From contig OY727103.1 of NCBI GenBank assembly GCA_963402885.1, positions 18,192,085-18,256,084 of the forward strand: a stretch of 64,000 bases of DNA, read 5' to 3'. The translations under genes were made by a program, and so were the position numbers. Positions 33,235-45,120 of the stretch are shown here, one piece after another (within the stretch, counting starts at the first letter, position 1; each line of letters begins with the position of its first letter). The notes under the pieces were generated by a model. That model was not told the origin of the DNA and did no database searches. It was given only the letters and a program-made list of their open reading frames with translations. Origin of the DNA: Antedon bifida. Taxonomy: Eukaryota > Echinodermata > Crinoidea > Comatulida > Antedonidae.

Positions 33235-36200
33235 TCATTCTGGCCAATCGATTTTGATCTTGTCCATGAATTCTTCATCGGTCATACTATCGCCAATCTT
33301 ACAATAATACGCGGCAAATTCTTGTAAAGATATCTGAAGAAAAATAAGAACAGTGTTGTTTTTAAGTAAATTCCAAATTACACATATAAAAGATGATCGC
33401 ATCATGGATATAATGTCTATACATTCTTTAGAAAATATGATCGCATGACATGAACCTGGATCTTATGGCATCCTTTTAAGAAAGATGATCACATGAAATG
33501 AACCAGCATCTCATGTCTACATCATTTAGAAAAGATGATCACATGACGAGATCCCGAATCTCATGCCATCCTTCAAAAAAAGATGATCACATGAAATGAA
33601 CCAGGATCTAATGTCTACATCATTTAGAAAAGATGATCATATGACGAGATCCTCTGGATCTCATGTCTTCATCCTTTAGAAACAATGATCACAAGACGAG
33701 ATCCCGGATCTCACCTGCATCCTTTAGAAACGATGATCACATGACGAGATCCCAGATATCACCTGCATCCTTTAGAAACGATGATCACATGACGAGATCC
33801 CAGATATCACCTGCATCCTTTAGAAACAATGATCACATGACGAGATCCCGGATCTCACCTGCATCCTTTAGAAACAATGATCACATTCTAAAAGATGTTT
33901 GTAATATATATATCAAACCAGGGAAGAGTTAAATTACACTCTTTCCTGATCAAACATACCTTGGTTGACATCCGTAAAAAAACTTACCATTCCGTCTTCT
34001 TGTCCTTGTTTGTCGTAGTCTTTGAAAAACTTCTCCATTTCATCTTTGTTCATTTGACTCCTCATGTCTTCTTCTGTACAGAACTCACTACCGTCTTTAT
34101 CTAGACGAGCAAACACTTCTCTTACTTTCTTTCTCCTATCAGCAGACATTAAAGGTAGCTGTAAATTGAATAACATTTGTACATTAGTTAGATGACTTTG
34201 CAACCGGCATTGCTTGATTGTCAAAATGTTATTTGTCAGGTAAAGTCAATCGGGTTAAAAAGTATAAACATTGATAAAATGAGGATGAAGTCAAATTACT
34301 CCGAAAAAGTACATATAGTTTAGGGCCGGGCAAAAAGACGCCCGCCCGGGAACAAGTCTTTGGTTATTTAATTTACTTTAACGGGAAATATAAAGAAACG
34401 TTCAACTTTATTGTTTAAAATAATCAAAAATATATAACAATCGTACAATGTTTGTTTAAAATCACAAAGCGAAAATTGAACTTTGAAAGCTAAGTGAATC
34501 AGCCATCATAGTTACATAATATGGAACGCAATATGCAGTCCGACGACCGAATGGCGTGCAAGTTATTTATCTTGCGCCACATAGCGGCGCTATACAATCT
34601 TTGGTTACATAAAAAAAAATGACCGATGGAATTCGAAAGGTGTATCACGGCAACTATAGAACAAATCGACCGTTCTACGCAACGCATAGAACAAAAAGAT
34701 GCACTTCGAACAACACGCACACGCGCTCAGGATTATCTATATAAGCAGCGCATCGGCAACCTAAAAATCGACAACGACAAGAGACAAGACTCTCTACCAG
34801 TTGTTTTTTTTGTGCTTACACAAAACGTGTTGCTAAGTAAACGTGCATTCGAATTCGAAACTTACCAAGACGACGATCAAGAATGGCAAACAAATCGATT
34901 GTTCAACAAGACATCCTGGTGAAACCAATAATTGGAGGGTAGGCCACAAATCCAATTTAATAGTGTCAATAGTGGTAACATTACCACCACTAAAATTGTT
35001 TATTATTATAGGCTAGGCTAGGTAGGACCTATATAAAGGTATATGCCTAGGTCAGGCCTAATAATAATATGAGGGACTGCTAACTAAGCCTAACTAGGCT
35101 TACTCTATTTAGTTACTGTCTAGTAAGTAGTAAGTAGGTGGCCTATAATAAATAGGCTATGCCTATAGCCTATCCTGCCTCTACCTAGGCTAGCACAGTA
35201 GGGCCTATATAGCTATAATTATAGTAAGTTAGTACTGTTGTTGTAGAGTAAAGCATCATTTACCCTATTAGGCTAGGCATAACTTTAGTCAGTCTGTATG
35301 TAAGTAGGCCTAGGCCTAGTCCTAATTAGAGTCTGGGGCATTATTATCGTAAATAGTACTATAAGTAGCGCCTATTCAAGTTATCGTAAATATACGCTTA
35401 TTATATTGAATAATTGATAATAACTTTGTGATATAATATAACGTTTCTTGTTTGGAATTTAAGTAGATCTCAGCAAGATGTAGGGCACCAACCAAGAAGA
35501 AAGTCATTATTTAGAAGGGTTTGGACAGCTGTACTAAACCTTTTATGTATCACAAGTTACCAAGCAGCGGATAGCAACTTAAGTTCACCATATTCATCAC
35601 CTCTATCATCAATCCAACCATCAACGAGTGCAGTTCCAGTGTCAACCTCACTATCACAACATTCAACACCATCACTACCATCATCAAAGTCATCATCACT
35701 ATCAAAATCAACGTCTGTACGACCAAGGTCATCTTCGACGTCACAGCCTGGTCAGATAAGTGCATCCGGGTCCTCAACAGCGTTATCACCGGGTCAGATA
35801 CCACAAAGAAAACGTTTTCGTAGTGTGCCAGCATCGTCGTCAACACAATGGCCAGTGTCATCTGCAAGTAGCTACAATGGTTCTTCGACAAGTAGCTCCA
35901 CCACGTCAACAAAAACCGTTGGTAACAAGGGAGATGCCACATCAAAACATCTTGATCAAATACTGCCGTCTGTGAAGATGCTGAATAGATCGAGTGTAGC
36001 CAACCTTAGCACTCCTGTAGAGCTTGGTCATGGCAGCTTCGGTCGCGTTGACTTGATGTCGTCGACTCTGTATCCAGGAAATCTAGTTGCAGTCAAGACA
36101 GCATTTTTGGAGAGGTACGATAATTCTGATGAAGCGTGGTCCGAAATGGTGATAGAAGCACGTGTTAAGGAGTTGATGAGTGACCAACCTTCAGTTCCTC

Positions 36201-39200
36201 GTGTCTTGGGCGTCTTTCGCCAAGCCAATGTTTGTTGCATGGTGCAGGAGTTTGTTGGAAATACTCTGACCCTATCCAGTACAACATTACTGAAAGCAAT
36301 GCGAACTGGACAGCCGTCATTGAGTGAGCTCGATTGCATTTCCATGACGAAAGAGGTGACTATTGCCCTCAACATCATGCACCAGCGAGGAATTCTCCAT
36401 AATGACGTAGCGGCAAGGAACATCCTCATCAACCACGATGGTACCTGCTACAGAGCGAAGCTATCAGACTTCGGCATGGCTAGCACCCTACAACACCCAA
36501 GGAGAAACACCCAGCTAACCTTTAAATCGTCAGCCGAACTGATTAAATACCATTTGGACAACCGAGAAGTCGCGCCGGAAAAATACATTTTCGGTGCCTG
36601 CAACTCAATACAGAGTGACGTGTATGCTATCGGTTATGTAATCAAATGTTTAGGAGTAGCAATTCAAAGTAGACAGATGGTTGAACTCGGAAAGGACACT
36701 ACAGCAGTTAAACCAGAACATCGACCTTCTTTAGATTTCTTGATAAACAAGTTGGAAACAATGGCAGAAAATAAGAGAAATCGACGTGTCAACGGGCGTT
36801 AGTTTAAATAGTAATATTAAATATAATTTTTTTTTGATATGATAAATTCTAATAATGATATTTAAATTATAATAACTAATAGTGATATAACAATTTAAAA
36901 ATGTAACAATAATAAAAATAATAAAAAATTGATTTTAATCTCTAATTTACGCGTTTCAATATTATATTCAACATTATTACAAAAGATTTAACAAATACAT
37001 TTTGCGTTGCTACTGGTAAGTATTATTTATAATAAAGTAAGTACACACAATTTGTTTATTTCTAATGTTCTTTGTAATGCTTCAAATGCCTTAATAGTTA
37101 TGTTTAAATAATACATTTTTAAAACAGATTTGTCAATATTATACTGTAATATACTGAGAAGCATAAACAGTTTACTGAGTTTTATTTAGGCCTAAAGCTA
37201 TTTTTCTTTATATTAATTAAGGTATTTCGTCTCTAAGAGTTTACGAATGATATAATCTGCTAAATAACAACTACGGTAGTGTACAAGACGATTATTCTCG
37301 ACAACCCTTTTACTCATTATAGGTAAACTGTGTACTAATATATAATGAATGTTGATAGTAATGACAATAAACTATTCATAACTTTTTCAGAGTATACTGA
37401 AACTAAGATAAATCATAATATTGTTTAACTTAAATTGTAATTCTTGTTTTTATGTAAGCCTTTTCGACAAGAAGTCAATATGATGTTTTCAAAATTTTAG
37501 CTAAAAACAATCAACATTCTTTTGTACATTTACCGAAATGTCCAATAAATGCTTGCCGATTCGAGGGACCACTATCACAGCCATCGATATGACGACATGA
37601 TGATGATGTTGAGAGCGGCAATTTTCAACATTTTAGGTAAAAACAATCAACATATTTTGTACTTTTAACTATATTTGTATATCTATATCTAACATTAATT
37701 TATAATATTTTGTAATTGTATATAACGTTTATTTATTTTCATTAAATGCTTGCCGATTCGAGGGACCACTATCACAGCCATCGATATGAAGACAGGATGA
37801 TGTTCAGAGCGGCATTTTTCAACATTTTAGGTAAAAACAATCAACATATTTTGTACTTTTATCTATATTTGTATATAACGCAATTTATTTCTTTTGTAAA
37901 CATATATCTAACATTAATATATAACATTTTGTATATAACGTTTATTTATTTATTTTCATTACATTCTTTACGATTCGAGGGACCACTATCACAGCCATCG
38001 ACGTTTTAGGTAAAAACAATCATGTATTTTTTTTGTAAAACTATATCTAACATTAATATATAACATTTTGCATATAGGCCCCTAACGTTTATTTATTTCT
38101 TTGGCATTGTTTGCCGATTCGAGGGACCACTATCACAGTCATCGATATGAAGAAAGGATGATGTTCAGAGCGGCATTGTTCAACATTTTAGGTAAAAACA
38201 ACCTTTTTGTAAAACTATATCTAACATAAATATATAATATTTTGCATATAGGCCCCTAACGTTTATTTATTTCTTTTCATTGTTTGCCGATTCGAGGGAC
38301 CTCTATCACAGTCATCGATATGAAGACAGGATGATGTTCAGAGCGGCATTGTTCAACATTCAAAAACATTCACAAAGTTTCTAACATCTGTGATTTAATC
38401 TATAGGTGTTCTGATTGGTGAATATGTTGTAGTGGGCCCACTACGGTACCATGTAGATAAAACAAAAGCTGGCTACCGGAACTCCCCTTGAATGATTTCC
38501 CCAGAGTACGCACGCATGCCAGGTTTGATATTTCTTTGAATATGCGTGTTGCTATGTAGGCCTAACTCTCAAGATCATTGAACAGTAATTTAACGTGGGA
38601 GGTGTTTTGTATGATTGATGCACATTTCAAATTATTAATGGCGAAATTAGGACTCATTTATCATAAATTACAACGACCATTGCTGTGAAGGCAAGGTGCA
38701 GGTCATTTCAATAATACTGAACGTTTAATATCGTTGTTACACACTCACCACCATAGCATAAATATCCTAACTTGTACAAATTTGTTCTGTAATCAAAGCC
38801 GTCAGCAAAACGAAATAAAACAATTTCGGATATTAATAATATTTGACATCTTTTGTTAGGTAGACCTAAATAAAATAAATTTAACAATAGACACACAGAA
38901 AACGTGAACACAATGACCTAGGCCTACATATCAAATTACCATCAAATTTAACAATAGACACAGAAAACATGAACACAATGACCTAGGCCTACATATCAAA
39001 TTACCATCAAATTTAATTAGCCATAAAAGGAGAATAATATTACTGTAGCACATTATAACGGTTGAATCAAACACTTTTAAGGCCCATTCACATTAGAACG
39101 ATAAAGATCGACGATAAATAGATAACATTTTTCTTGCATCAAACAAAAGAAATTAGAAAAGTTTTTGTTCTAGAACTATAGGATTTATTTATCATTTATG

Positions 39201-42200
39201 CTGTCTTTGATAAAATGATTTTTTTTTACAAATCCAATCAAATGAAGTCATGATCAATGAAAACAATACAATCGTTGTATTGTCACGATATTATTGCTCA
39301 TACTAATCATGACGTCATTTGATTGGACGTGTAAAAATAGCATTTTCATCAAAGACAGCATAGATGGTTATCGTATAGTTCTAGGATGAAAACTTTTTAA
39401 ATTTATTTAGTTTCAGGTATGAAAATGCATATTAATCTATTTATCGTCTGAATGGGTCTTTATGAAGACTTTCAGATCACACGACGATATAGGTTGAAAT
39501 GGAATGTACACGTCTGAATACACTCCATTTATCGTCATCATTTCAGGAATGACGATGACTAAGGCTCCCCAAGCTGAACCCAACCTTTTCTGTCATCCAT
39601 CACGTACTTTTATTTGAAATAATATATTCAAATTTAATATCATAGTAAATGTCAAAATCTATTATCTCGTGTGTATAATGTATATAATGTATTATAAGTG
39701 GCACTCCATTAATCATTGATTGTGGATTTACTTTTTCTCCTTAATGTCAGTAAAATTCAAATTATCAAGCTGAGCTTAAAATACAAGAATAACATTTGTA
39801 TTTATGATAATTTTTATTTTTAGTTTTTAAATCAATATTAAAGATGTATTGTCCCCCTGAAATTTTTTTAATATTCCAGATTAATGTAACACAATAGTTA
39901 TCCACTTTGACCAAACATTGGATCGGAAAAAAATGTATTTACCTGAAAAAAATGTGATTTAAAGCAAAAAATGGTCAAATTGGCTGCCAGCCAATGGGTT
40001 TTTGGTTGAATTTAACCATTTATTTTGTCATTTTATAAGTAAAAACATTATTTGTTTTCGTTTTTTTTTCATTGGAAGTGATTAATTTTATTAAAACTAC
40101 AAAATAACATATTCAAAGTCTGATTTAATTAATTTTCATTTGTTATGTTTTTGGGGGACAATACATCTTTAAGGCCGACTCTTCTAATCTGTGTACACTA
40201 TCAAACTTTATGTGACAAAAAAATGTGATGTATGGACATGATGATGTCTTATCACTACCATATTTGGGCATACCACTACCATATTTGGTCAAACTTTTTT
40301 TGTTAAACTAGTTTTGATGATGTAGACATTGCTTAAACGAACGGTAACGGTAATACAAATATAGAATCTGTTATTCCTTATGACCATTTACACACAATTA
40401 ACGCGGAGTGGACGGGCAGTTTCTGCTCAGGATAGATACAGATTCTACGTGGGACAAGCTAAGCGGTTTTCCGCTTACCGTTACCGCTCGTCTGTGTTAA
40501 TTGGCCTTTACACTGAATTGCGGCGCTGACTCGGTAGGCCTACAGGCTGATGCTACCCATACACACAAAAGAAACATAAGATAAATATCCCGGCGTATTG
40601 CGAATGTAAACTCACCATCTCCTAAAGGCCTGTTCCCAATAAGCATTTACATGAGAAGCGACTGACGCGTCAAACGACTGACGCCTACTCGTCACATTCG
40701 TTTTGATGTTAAAACTTAAATTAATTTGTCGCGTCAAACTTTCGATTCCTTTTGGCGCTTGACGCGTGTTCATTGTGCCTCGGCCTTAAATACCTAGTGC
40801 AGAAGGACGAATAAACTTGGACGGAACATGGTCATTTATAATTGGACGTAATAATCTGGAATTTCACTAATCAGAAAAGTAATTTTAATGTATCCATATT
40901 GTACACCAGATTCTTAATTGTACCTGAATTCAGTGATACAATGTCTAAATGCTTGTCACCACATGTTACAACTGTTAAAAGTTTGATCAAACCATTGTCA
41001 CACGTCACGTAACTCTACATTTAAAAAAAAACACCTATTATAGGCCTAATCATGGTACATGCCTACCATGTTTAGCTATCATGCACTTTGTGACTCTGAT
41101 TGTCCAACAAATAGAGACTTTTTCGATTTGTGGCGACAGCCGACGGCCTATGGTTCGGTCATGTCAATTTATTTGTCGTCGGTAGTCTTCGCCTGGGCCT
41201 AGAAACTACAAAAATTGTGACGAGGTGGGGAGAAAGAAAGCAGGCTTCAGTTGCACACAGAATTAACATGACGATCCCTAGTACTGTAGTATTAGACTGC
41301 TACTACAATTTCACTCACAACCATGTTTGGTTATTAAACGCTCGGTGAATTTTGTTTTGTCAATTAGGAATATTCATTATAGACATAATCAACAGACTCC
41401 TCTCAATTCACATCGCTAATGGCCATATTTCTAAACAATAAGGTCATTTATAAAACATAATTAATAGACAACGTGTACCTGAACACAACAAACCACTATT
41501 CATAATTATGGTAAATACAGTTAATTAAGAAATTCATCCATAAAGAGGCATGAGTTCATAATAACTGTACAACAGTATCGTACTATATGGCATATGTTAC
41601 CAACGTGTTAATAAAATAAATTTCTTTCAGATTGCGCGCGCGCGCAAGAGGTGATTTTTAGTGCCTGTAAAGCATGGTTCTCACTAAGACACAGACGTAA
41701 GCGTAACGCATAGGTGACCAGTGGCAAGCGACAGTTCAAATAATCCATTGCGTGTGGTTGGTCAAATCAGTTGCGTTGCGTTTACGTTCTTGCGTTTGTT
41801 CTCGGTAGGACGCACCACAAGGACGTAAGCGCAATTTGACCAATCACAAGCAATGAATTATTCGAACTTTTCATGTTTGTTAGGTCCTAGTGGAACCAAG
41901 CTTTCCTTTCCAGTATCTTGTATTACTTTAAAAATAACTTGTATGGTTATTATTTTAAGCCTAATATCATAATGTAGTATTAAATAGTTTTTCATGGAAA
42001 AATGGAAACTCATATATATCATTAATTGATTAAAAGGATTAGAAAGATTCAGGTAATAGTTTCTTATAACGACATGAGGCGAGTCTTCTAGTTGTTCACA
42101 TATCCTAATTAAAATTATACCAAACCAAATCCACAAATCAGGGAGGTATACATCCCTGTACAAATATTGTACTCTTTTCAACTATGTTGTTGAACAGTTG

Positions 42201-44669
42201 AGAATAAATACGGCATGCCAGTTCCAAGACCGTATTCGACTCGATTCGTTTGAGTGATAAGTAATAGACTTGGTCTCTAACGTTATATTAACCCGTCTTA
42301 GACTGTAGGCCTACATTTTACTCGTAATGTTTGTAGGTTAATTTGTTTTTAATGTGTTTGGTGTAATTTCCCAATGAAGCGTTGGTAAAATCTGGATTCC
42401 GTGGGGGTGCGTGATGACCGAACCCATAAGGCCTATGTGATGCGAAAATTATATTAATTGTGCATAACTTACGCTTAGTCATCTGTGTCTTGCATGCTAT
42501 ACTAAGGCACATTATTTAATTTTAAAAACCAAAACAACACAATTTAATACTAAGATAAACTAAATATAGTATACTAAATATTTTGTTTTTTTAAATTAAA
42601 TTTAGTGCGTTTACAGTGCATTATTCAACCCGAATCTTAAGCTCTGTCTATACTATCAAACTAGTATTACACAAAAAATGTAGGCCTACTCAAATATGGT
42701 GGTGATATGCCCAAATATGGTAGGGATATAACCTCACCATGTCCATATATGGGAACATCACTTTGTTTTGTCACATAGCTTGATAGTGTAGACAGAGATC
42801 AGCCTGATTATTGAATGTATACCAACAGTTTTAATTCCGCCCTTTGTTACGATTCAATTCGACTTTTATTTCAGACAAACTGACTGATACATATTATTTA
42901 TTTATATTTTATTATTTATTATTTAATAAGCCATCTTGCTTGACACGAGACCAGCCAATGGCTTAATGACCTACCGTATACCATAACACGTGTTAAAAAA
43001 CATATAAAAGCATCAAAATGCTAACCATTACAATCTTAATTAAAATCATTAAAACATGCATCGATAATCAATATCTTTCTTTTTTCTTCTCCTCCTTAAA
43101 TTTTATAAAAAAAAGAAACAAAAAAGTAAAAGAAATGGAGAAAAAAAGAAAAGAGAGAAAAAGGATAGGTTTTACATGTTAAAATATGGAATGACGTAAA
43201 GAAAGAATTTGATAAGCACATTTTTTAAATAAAATAGTAATTTACCGTCAAACTGTCGACAAATTCCGAGTAGTCGATCTTTCCCGAGTCGTCATGGTCG
43301 AACAGTTTAAATGCTCGTTCGACTGCTTCCTCTCCGACTGTTGCCGTTATACCGATTTTTTCTAGGCCAGTTTTAAACTCTTTTTTGGAGAGTTCGAAGT
43401 CTTTGTTGCGGTCCATCTGGCGAAAAGCACTGCAATATAAAAGATGGAATTGAAGATAATGATTATGATACCAGAATGTTCCGATTAAATTAGCCTAATT
43501 GGTATATATTGCAGATTCGGACAATTTCGGATAAAGATAAGCATTTGTGTGGGTATGCCAAATTGCTGTTTCTCAAGTTTAATAAGCTAGTTTGTTTTTT
43601 CTTGGGTTGCATTTTTAAAATGTTATTGAAAAATGGAGAATGAAAACAACCATTCACAACAACCAAATTTCCTCTCATAAAAAATCTCAGAGCCATATCC
43701 TAGTATTACGTCATCGCCCTTATTTGATTCGATAGCTCCGCCCACCCCCTTCTGCCATAGGCTTGCTGTAAGCGTAGATATTCGTAATCTAGTTTTCCTG
43801 GTACTATTGTTTTCACCAAGTGTTAGGACCTAAACCGAAGTAATGCATTAACATTTGCTTCCTATTCATAAATAATACGGAAGATGTATTTTCAGTCATG
43901 GTTTCTGAACATCTTAGGGAAAATAATCATGTCGCCTAAGTAATGTTAAACTATGTCTACACTATCAAACTAGTTTGAAAAAGTAAGTGTGATATGCCCA
44001 AATATTCAATTCAATTCAAAGCAACATTTATTTTCTCCTTTCATATACAAAATTGATTTCAATGAACAATATTTCTTCTTCTTTCCCTTTTCAGGGAATT
44101 TATTAGTTCAATGTATATTGGCCTTTGGCCCTAACACAAACAAATAAAAAAATAACTATAACTTAAGATAATGATTTCTTTTTTCAAAATATAGATTTAA
44201 ACAAAATTTAGAAAGAAGAAGGTACAAGCCCAGAAAGATAAAAAAACACATCTTGTGGAGAGCGTACCTATTACTGACAAAGACAATAAAATTTAAAAAT
44301 AAATAATAAAAAATTGACCGAAGAATAGTTAATATTTGGAAATTAGGTGACTTTTAAGTTTAGATAAAATGATTTACTAGAAACAGAGTCTAAGATGGGG
44401 AGTGGCAAATCGTTCCAAAAAGTGGGTCCGGAATACCTAATGTTGTGTTGAATATGGTAGTGATATGCTCAAATATGATAATGACATCATGTCCATATAT
44501 GTGCACATCACATTTTGTACCACGTAAAGTTTGATAGTTTGTAGACAGGGCTTTAGTAAAATGAGTTTATTGTCGTATGATGTACTTACTGCATGAGTCC
44601 CTTGCGTCCACCAGCTTCAACGAGCCTCGACCTGATAAGCTGCACTGGGTTCTGTTGATCGGCTGCCAT
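33235..44669 (-). CDS. calcyphosin-like EF-hand calcium-binding protein
   Basis: Four coding exons: 44669-44590, 43429-43246, 34158-33988, 33333-33235 (177 codons plus stop). Phases 2, 0 and 0 agree at the junctions. The protein has four EF-hands. Loops 1 (Asp33-Glu44, DRNKDFELSKKE) and 2 (Asp71-Glu82, DHDDSGKIDYSE) are canonical. Loop 3 (108-119) has Glu instead of the invariant Gly and ends in Asp. Loop 4 is expanded to 14 residues (137-150, DKQGQEDG...QE). A 14-residue fourth loop and the word LxxPMS before EF3 (here LTLPLMS) are hallmarks of calcyphosin and the related p23 protein. The role is Ca2+ sensing or buffering in the cytosol. Possible untranslated upstream exon near 47196. Intron 2 (9 kb) contains a complete kinase gene on the other strand. 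I leave the symbol empty because CAPS and CAPSL orthology cannot be separated here. Confidence 0.9.
33400..33893 (+). repeat. minisatellite in calcyphosin intron 3
   Basis: Degenerate units of about 55 bp on the left become a regular 48-bp unit (cctttagaaacgatgatcac, atgacgagatccc) from about 33670, about nine units in all. Because 48 is a multiple of three, the regular part is an open frame repeating SFRNDDHMTRSQISPA. It is intronic, antisense to the host gene, and unlikely to be protein. Confidence 0.8.
34883..36802 (+). CDS. protein kinase nested in an intron; Ser-rich N-terminus
   Basis: Two exons: 34883-34938 and 35467-36802 (463 codons plus stop). The intron is phase 2; acceptors 3 bases apart are both in frame. 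An in-frame stop at 34838 with no ATG in between supports this start. After a basic stretch (PRRKSLFRR) comes a short hydrophobic segment at about residues 37-50 (VWTAVLNLLCITSY) that may be a signal peptide or anchor, then about 130 residues rich in Ser/Thr. The kinase domain (about 200-455) keeps the Gly loop GHGSFGRV (206), VAVK (Lys229), HNDVAARN (Asp332), DFG (353), APE and SDVYAIG, so catalysis is plausible. HxDxAARN resembles tyrosine kinases, but the subfamily is not recognised. If the N-terminus is a true signal, the kinase would be secretory or lumenal. Confidence 0.82.
34980..35340. repeat. AGGCCT/CTAGGC-rich low-complexity stretch
   Basis: In the kinase intron; dense overlapping words taggcctaggcct, ggctaggctagg and cctagg. 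Similar short stretches occur at 52420-52555. Such words are common spacer sequence in echinoderm genomes, which is background knowledge and not proof of taxon. Confidence 0.5.
36911..36916 (+). terminator. polyadenylation signal of the nested kinase gene
   Basis: AATAAA about 110 bases after the stop codon. Confidence 0.5.
36917..37482. other. AT-rich intron sequence
   Basis: Intron 2 of the calcyphosin-like gene, downstream of the nested kinase; nothing recognised. Confidence 0.4.
37483..38362 (+). repeat. exon-like tandem array, 5-6 units of 145-217 bp
   Basis: Cores begin at 37555, 37752, about 37969 (internally deleted), 38113 and 38286, with a degenerate partial unit at 37483-37540. 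Each core of about 95 bp starts gccgattcgagggaccacta and keeps one open frame (DSRDHYHSHRYED, MMFRAA, FNILG). It then runs into the donor-like tttaggtaaaaac. Spacers are AT-rich and vary in length. No upstream acceptor AG is conserved, so this is described as a repeat rather than exons. Confidence 0.7.
38877..39014. repeat. tandem duplication, 66-bp unit, 2 copies
   Basis: Both copies contain tgacctaggcctacatatca and aattaccatcaaattta and are nearly identical, implying a recent event. Confidence 0.8.
39079..39461. mobile_element. long-inverted-repeat MITE (family D)
   Basis: Ends AAGGCCCATTC / GAATGGGTCTT, followed inward by inverted cgataaatagat, agttctagaac-like and atgctgtctttgat / catcaaagacagcat words around a palindromic centre (gtattgtcacgatat). 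About 383 bp, non-coding; in calcyphosin intron 2. Confidence 0.75.
39842..40168 (-). mobile_element. TTAA MITE, copy 5
   Basis: In calcyphosin intron 2; bordered by TTAA (39838-39841, 40169-40172) with both terminal repeats preserved; reversed orientation. Confidence 0.85.
40183..40335. mobile_element. MITE family A copy
   Basis: It starts 15 bases after the preceding TTAA MITE. The left end reads tgtacactatcaaacttta and the right end gttttgatgatgtagaca. Confidence 0.65.
40336..40505. mobile_element. MITE with ggtaacggtaat ends
   Basis: Inverted words cggtaacggtaat (40343) and cttaccgttaccgct (40475) enclose gattctac words; a fragment of the same family (gtattaccgttacc with cgctccgcg) lies near 49320-49390. 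Confidence 0.4.
40624..40789. mobile_element. MITE family E
   Basis: Left end TAAAGGCCTGTTCCCAAT and inverted right end (cattgtgcctcggcctta). Inverted tgacgcgtcaa and cgcttgacgcgtg words lie inside; 166 bp. Confidence 0.65.
41668..41904. mobile_element. MITE family C copy, longest
   Basis: Ends taaagcatggttctcacta and tcctagtggaaccaagctt. Inside are gcgacagttcaaataatcc and the inverted accaatcacaagcaatg. A GC dinucleotide run (gcgcgcgcgcgc) lies just before it at 41635. Confidence 0.65.
42637..42800. mobile_element. MITE family A copy
   Basis: Ends taagctctgtctatactat and gatagtgtagacagaga; both inner aaatatggtag words are preserved. In calcyphosin intron 2. Confidence 0.75.
43946..44555. 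mobile_element. MITE family A copy split by a LINE
   Basis: The left half (ctatgtctacactatcaaac to gcccaaatat) and right half (aatatggtagtgatatg to gtagacagggctttag) are separated by about 450 bp of unrelated DNA (44002-44454). Both lie in intron 1 of the calcyphosin-like gene. Confidence 0.7.
44002..44454 (-). mobile_element. LINE 3' end nested in a MITE
   Basis: Minus-strand reading gives SGPTFWNDLPLPILDSVSS followed by KSFYLNLK, the xGPxxWNxLP region near the C-terminus of CR1/Jockey-type LINE proteins, then a long AT-rich 3' part ending in gaattgaattgaat. The host MITE sequence AATAT is present on both sides of the insert, a candidate 5-bp target duplication. Severely 5'-truncated. Confidence 0.65.
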
Positions 44670-44990
44670 ATTGTACTATAATAACAAGTATATGTTAAAT
44701 TTGTCCATTATCTTTCATTATTTTTAATTAAATTTCCATGAATGTGTGTCGTATGCCATATATTAACAAGTACTGAATCTCATGCATGAATAATCGCTTC
44801 CTAATAGATATGATATTAAAAAAATATTCGAACAGTAGAGAAAATACACACCTAACGTTTTTATCGGTAATGTTTGAGTTTGAGGTGAGAACATTAAAAT
44901 AAGACGGACAGACAGATAGTCGGAAAGGAAACACTTTTGTAAAACGGTAAAACAACATCAATGTAATATTTGTCAAAAGTTCTTTTTCGT

Positions 44991-45120
44991 TAAGCTTGGT
45001 TCCCACTATATAGAGACGTAACGCAACAAAGAAGTGACGCAACCGAGTTGACCAATGACAAGCGGCAGTTCAAATAATCCATCGCATGTGATTTGTCAAA
45101 TCATTTGCGTTGTGTTACCC
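44991..45120. mobile_element. MITE family C, left part
   Basis: It begins TAAGCTTGGTTCCCACTA, then gacgtaacgcaac and gcggcagttcaaataatcc. The right terminus is lost. Upstream of the calcyphosin-like start codon. Confidence 0.55.

Noticed and set aside
33400..33893. CRISPR-like repeat array
   Set aside because: Units are contiguous and degenerate without unique spacers, in an animal intron; an ordinary minisatellite.
33663..33932. Repetitive open frame (SFRNDDHMTRSQISPA units)
   Set aside because: A minisatellite with a unit divisible by three inside an intron; open frame is a by-product.
34626..34922. 98-codon frame just upstream of the kinase start
   Set aside because: Different frame from the kinase and overlaps its first exon; could be an upstream open frame, but no homology or splice evidence supports a protein.
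35550..35945. 131-codon minus-strand frame
   Set aside because: Exact antisense of the Ser-rich part of the kinase; a shadow of biased codon composition.
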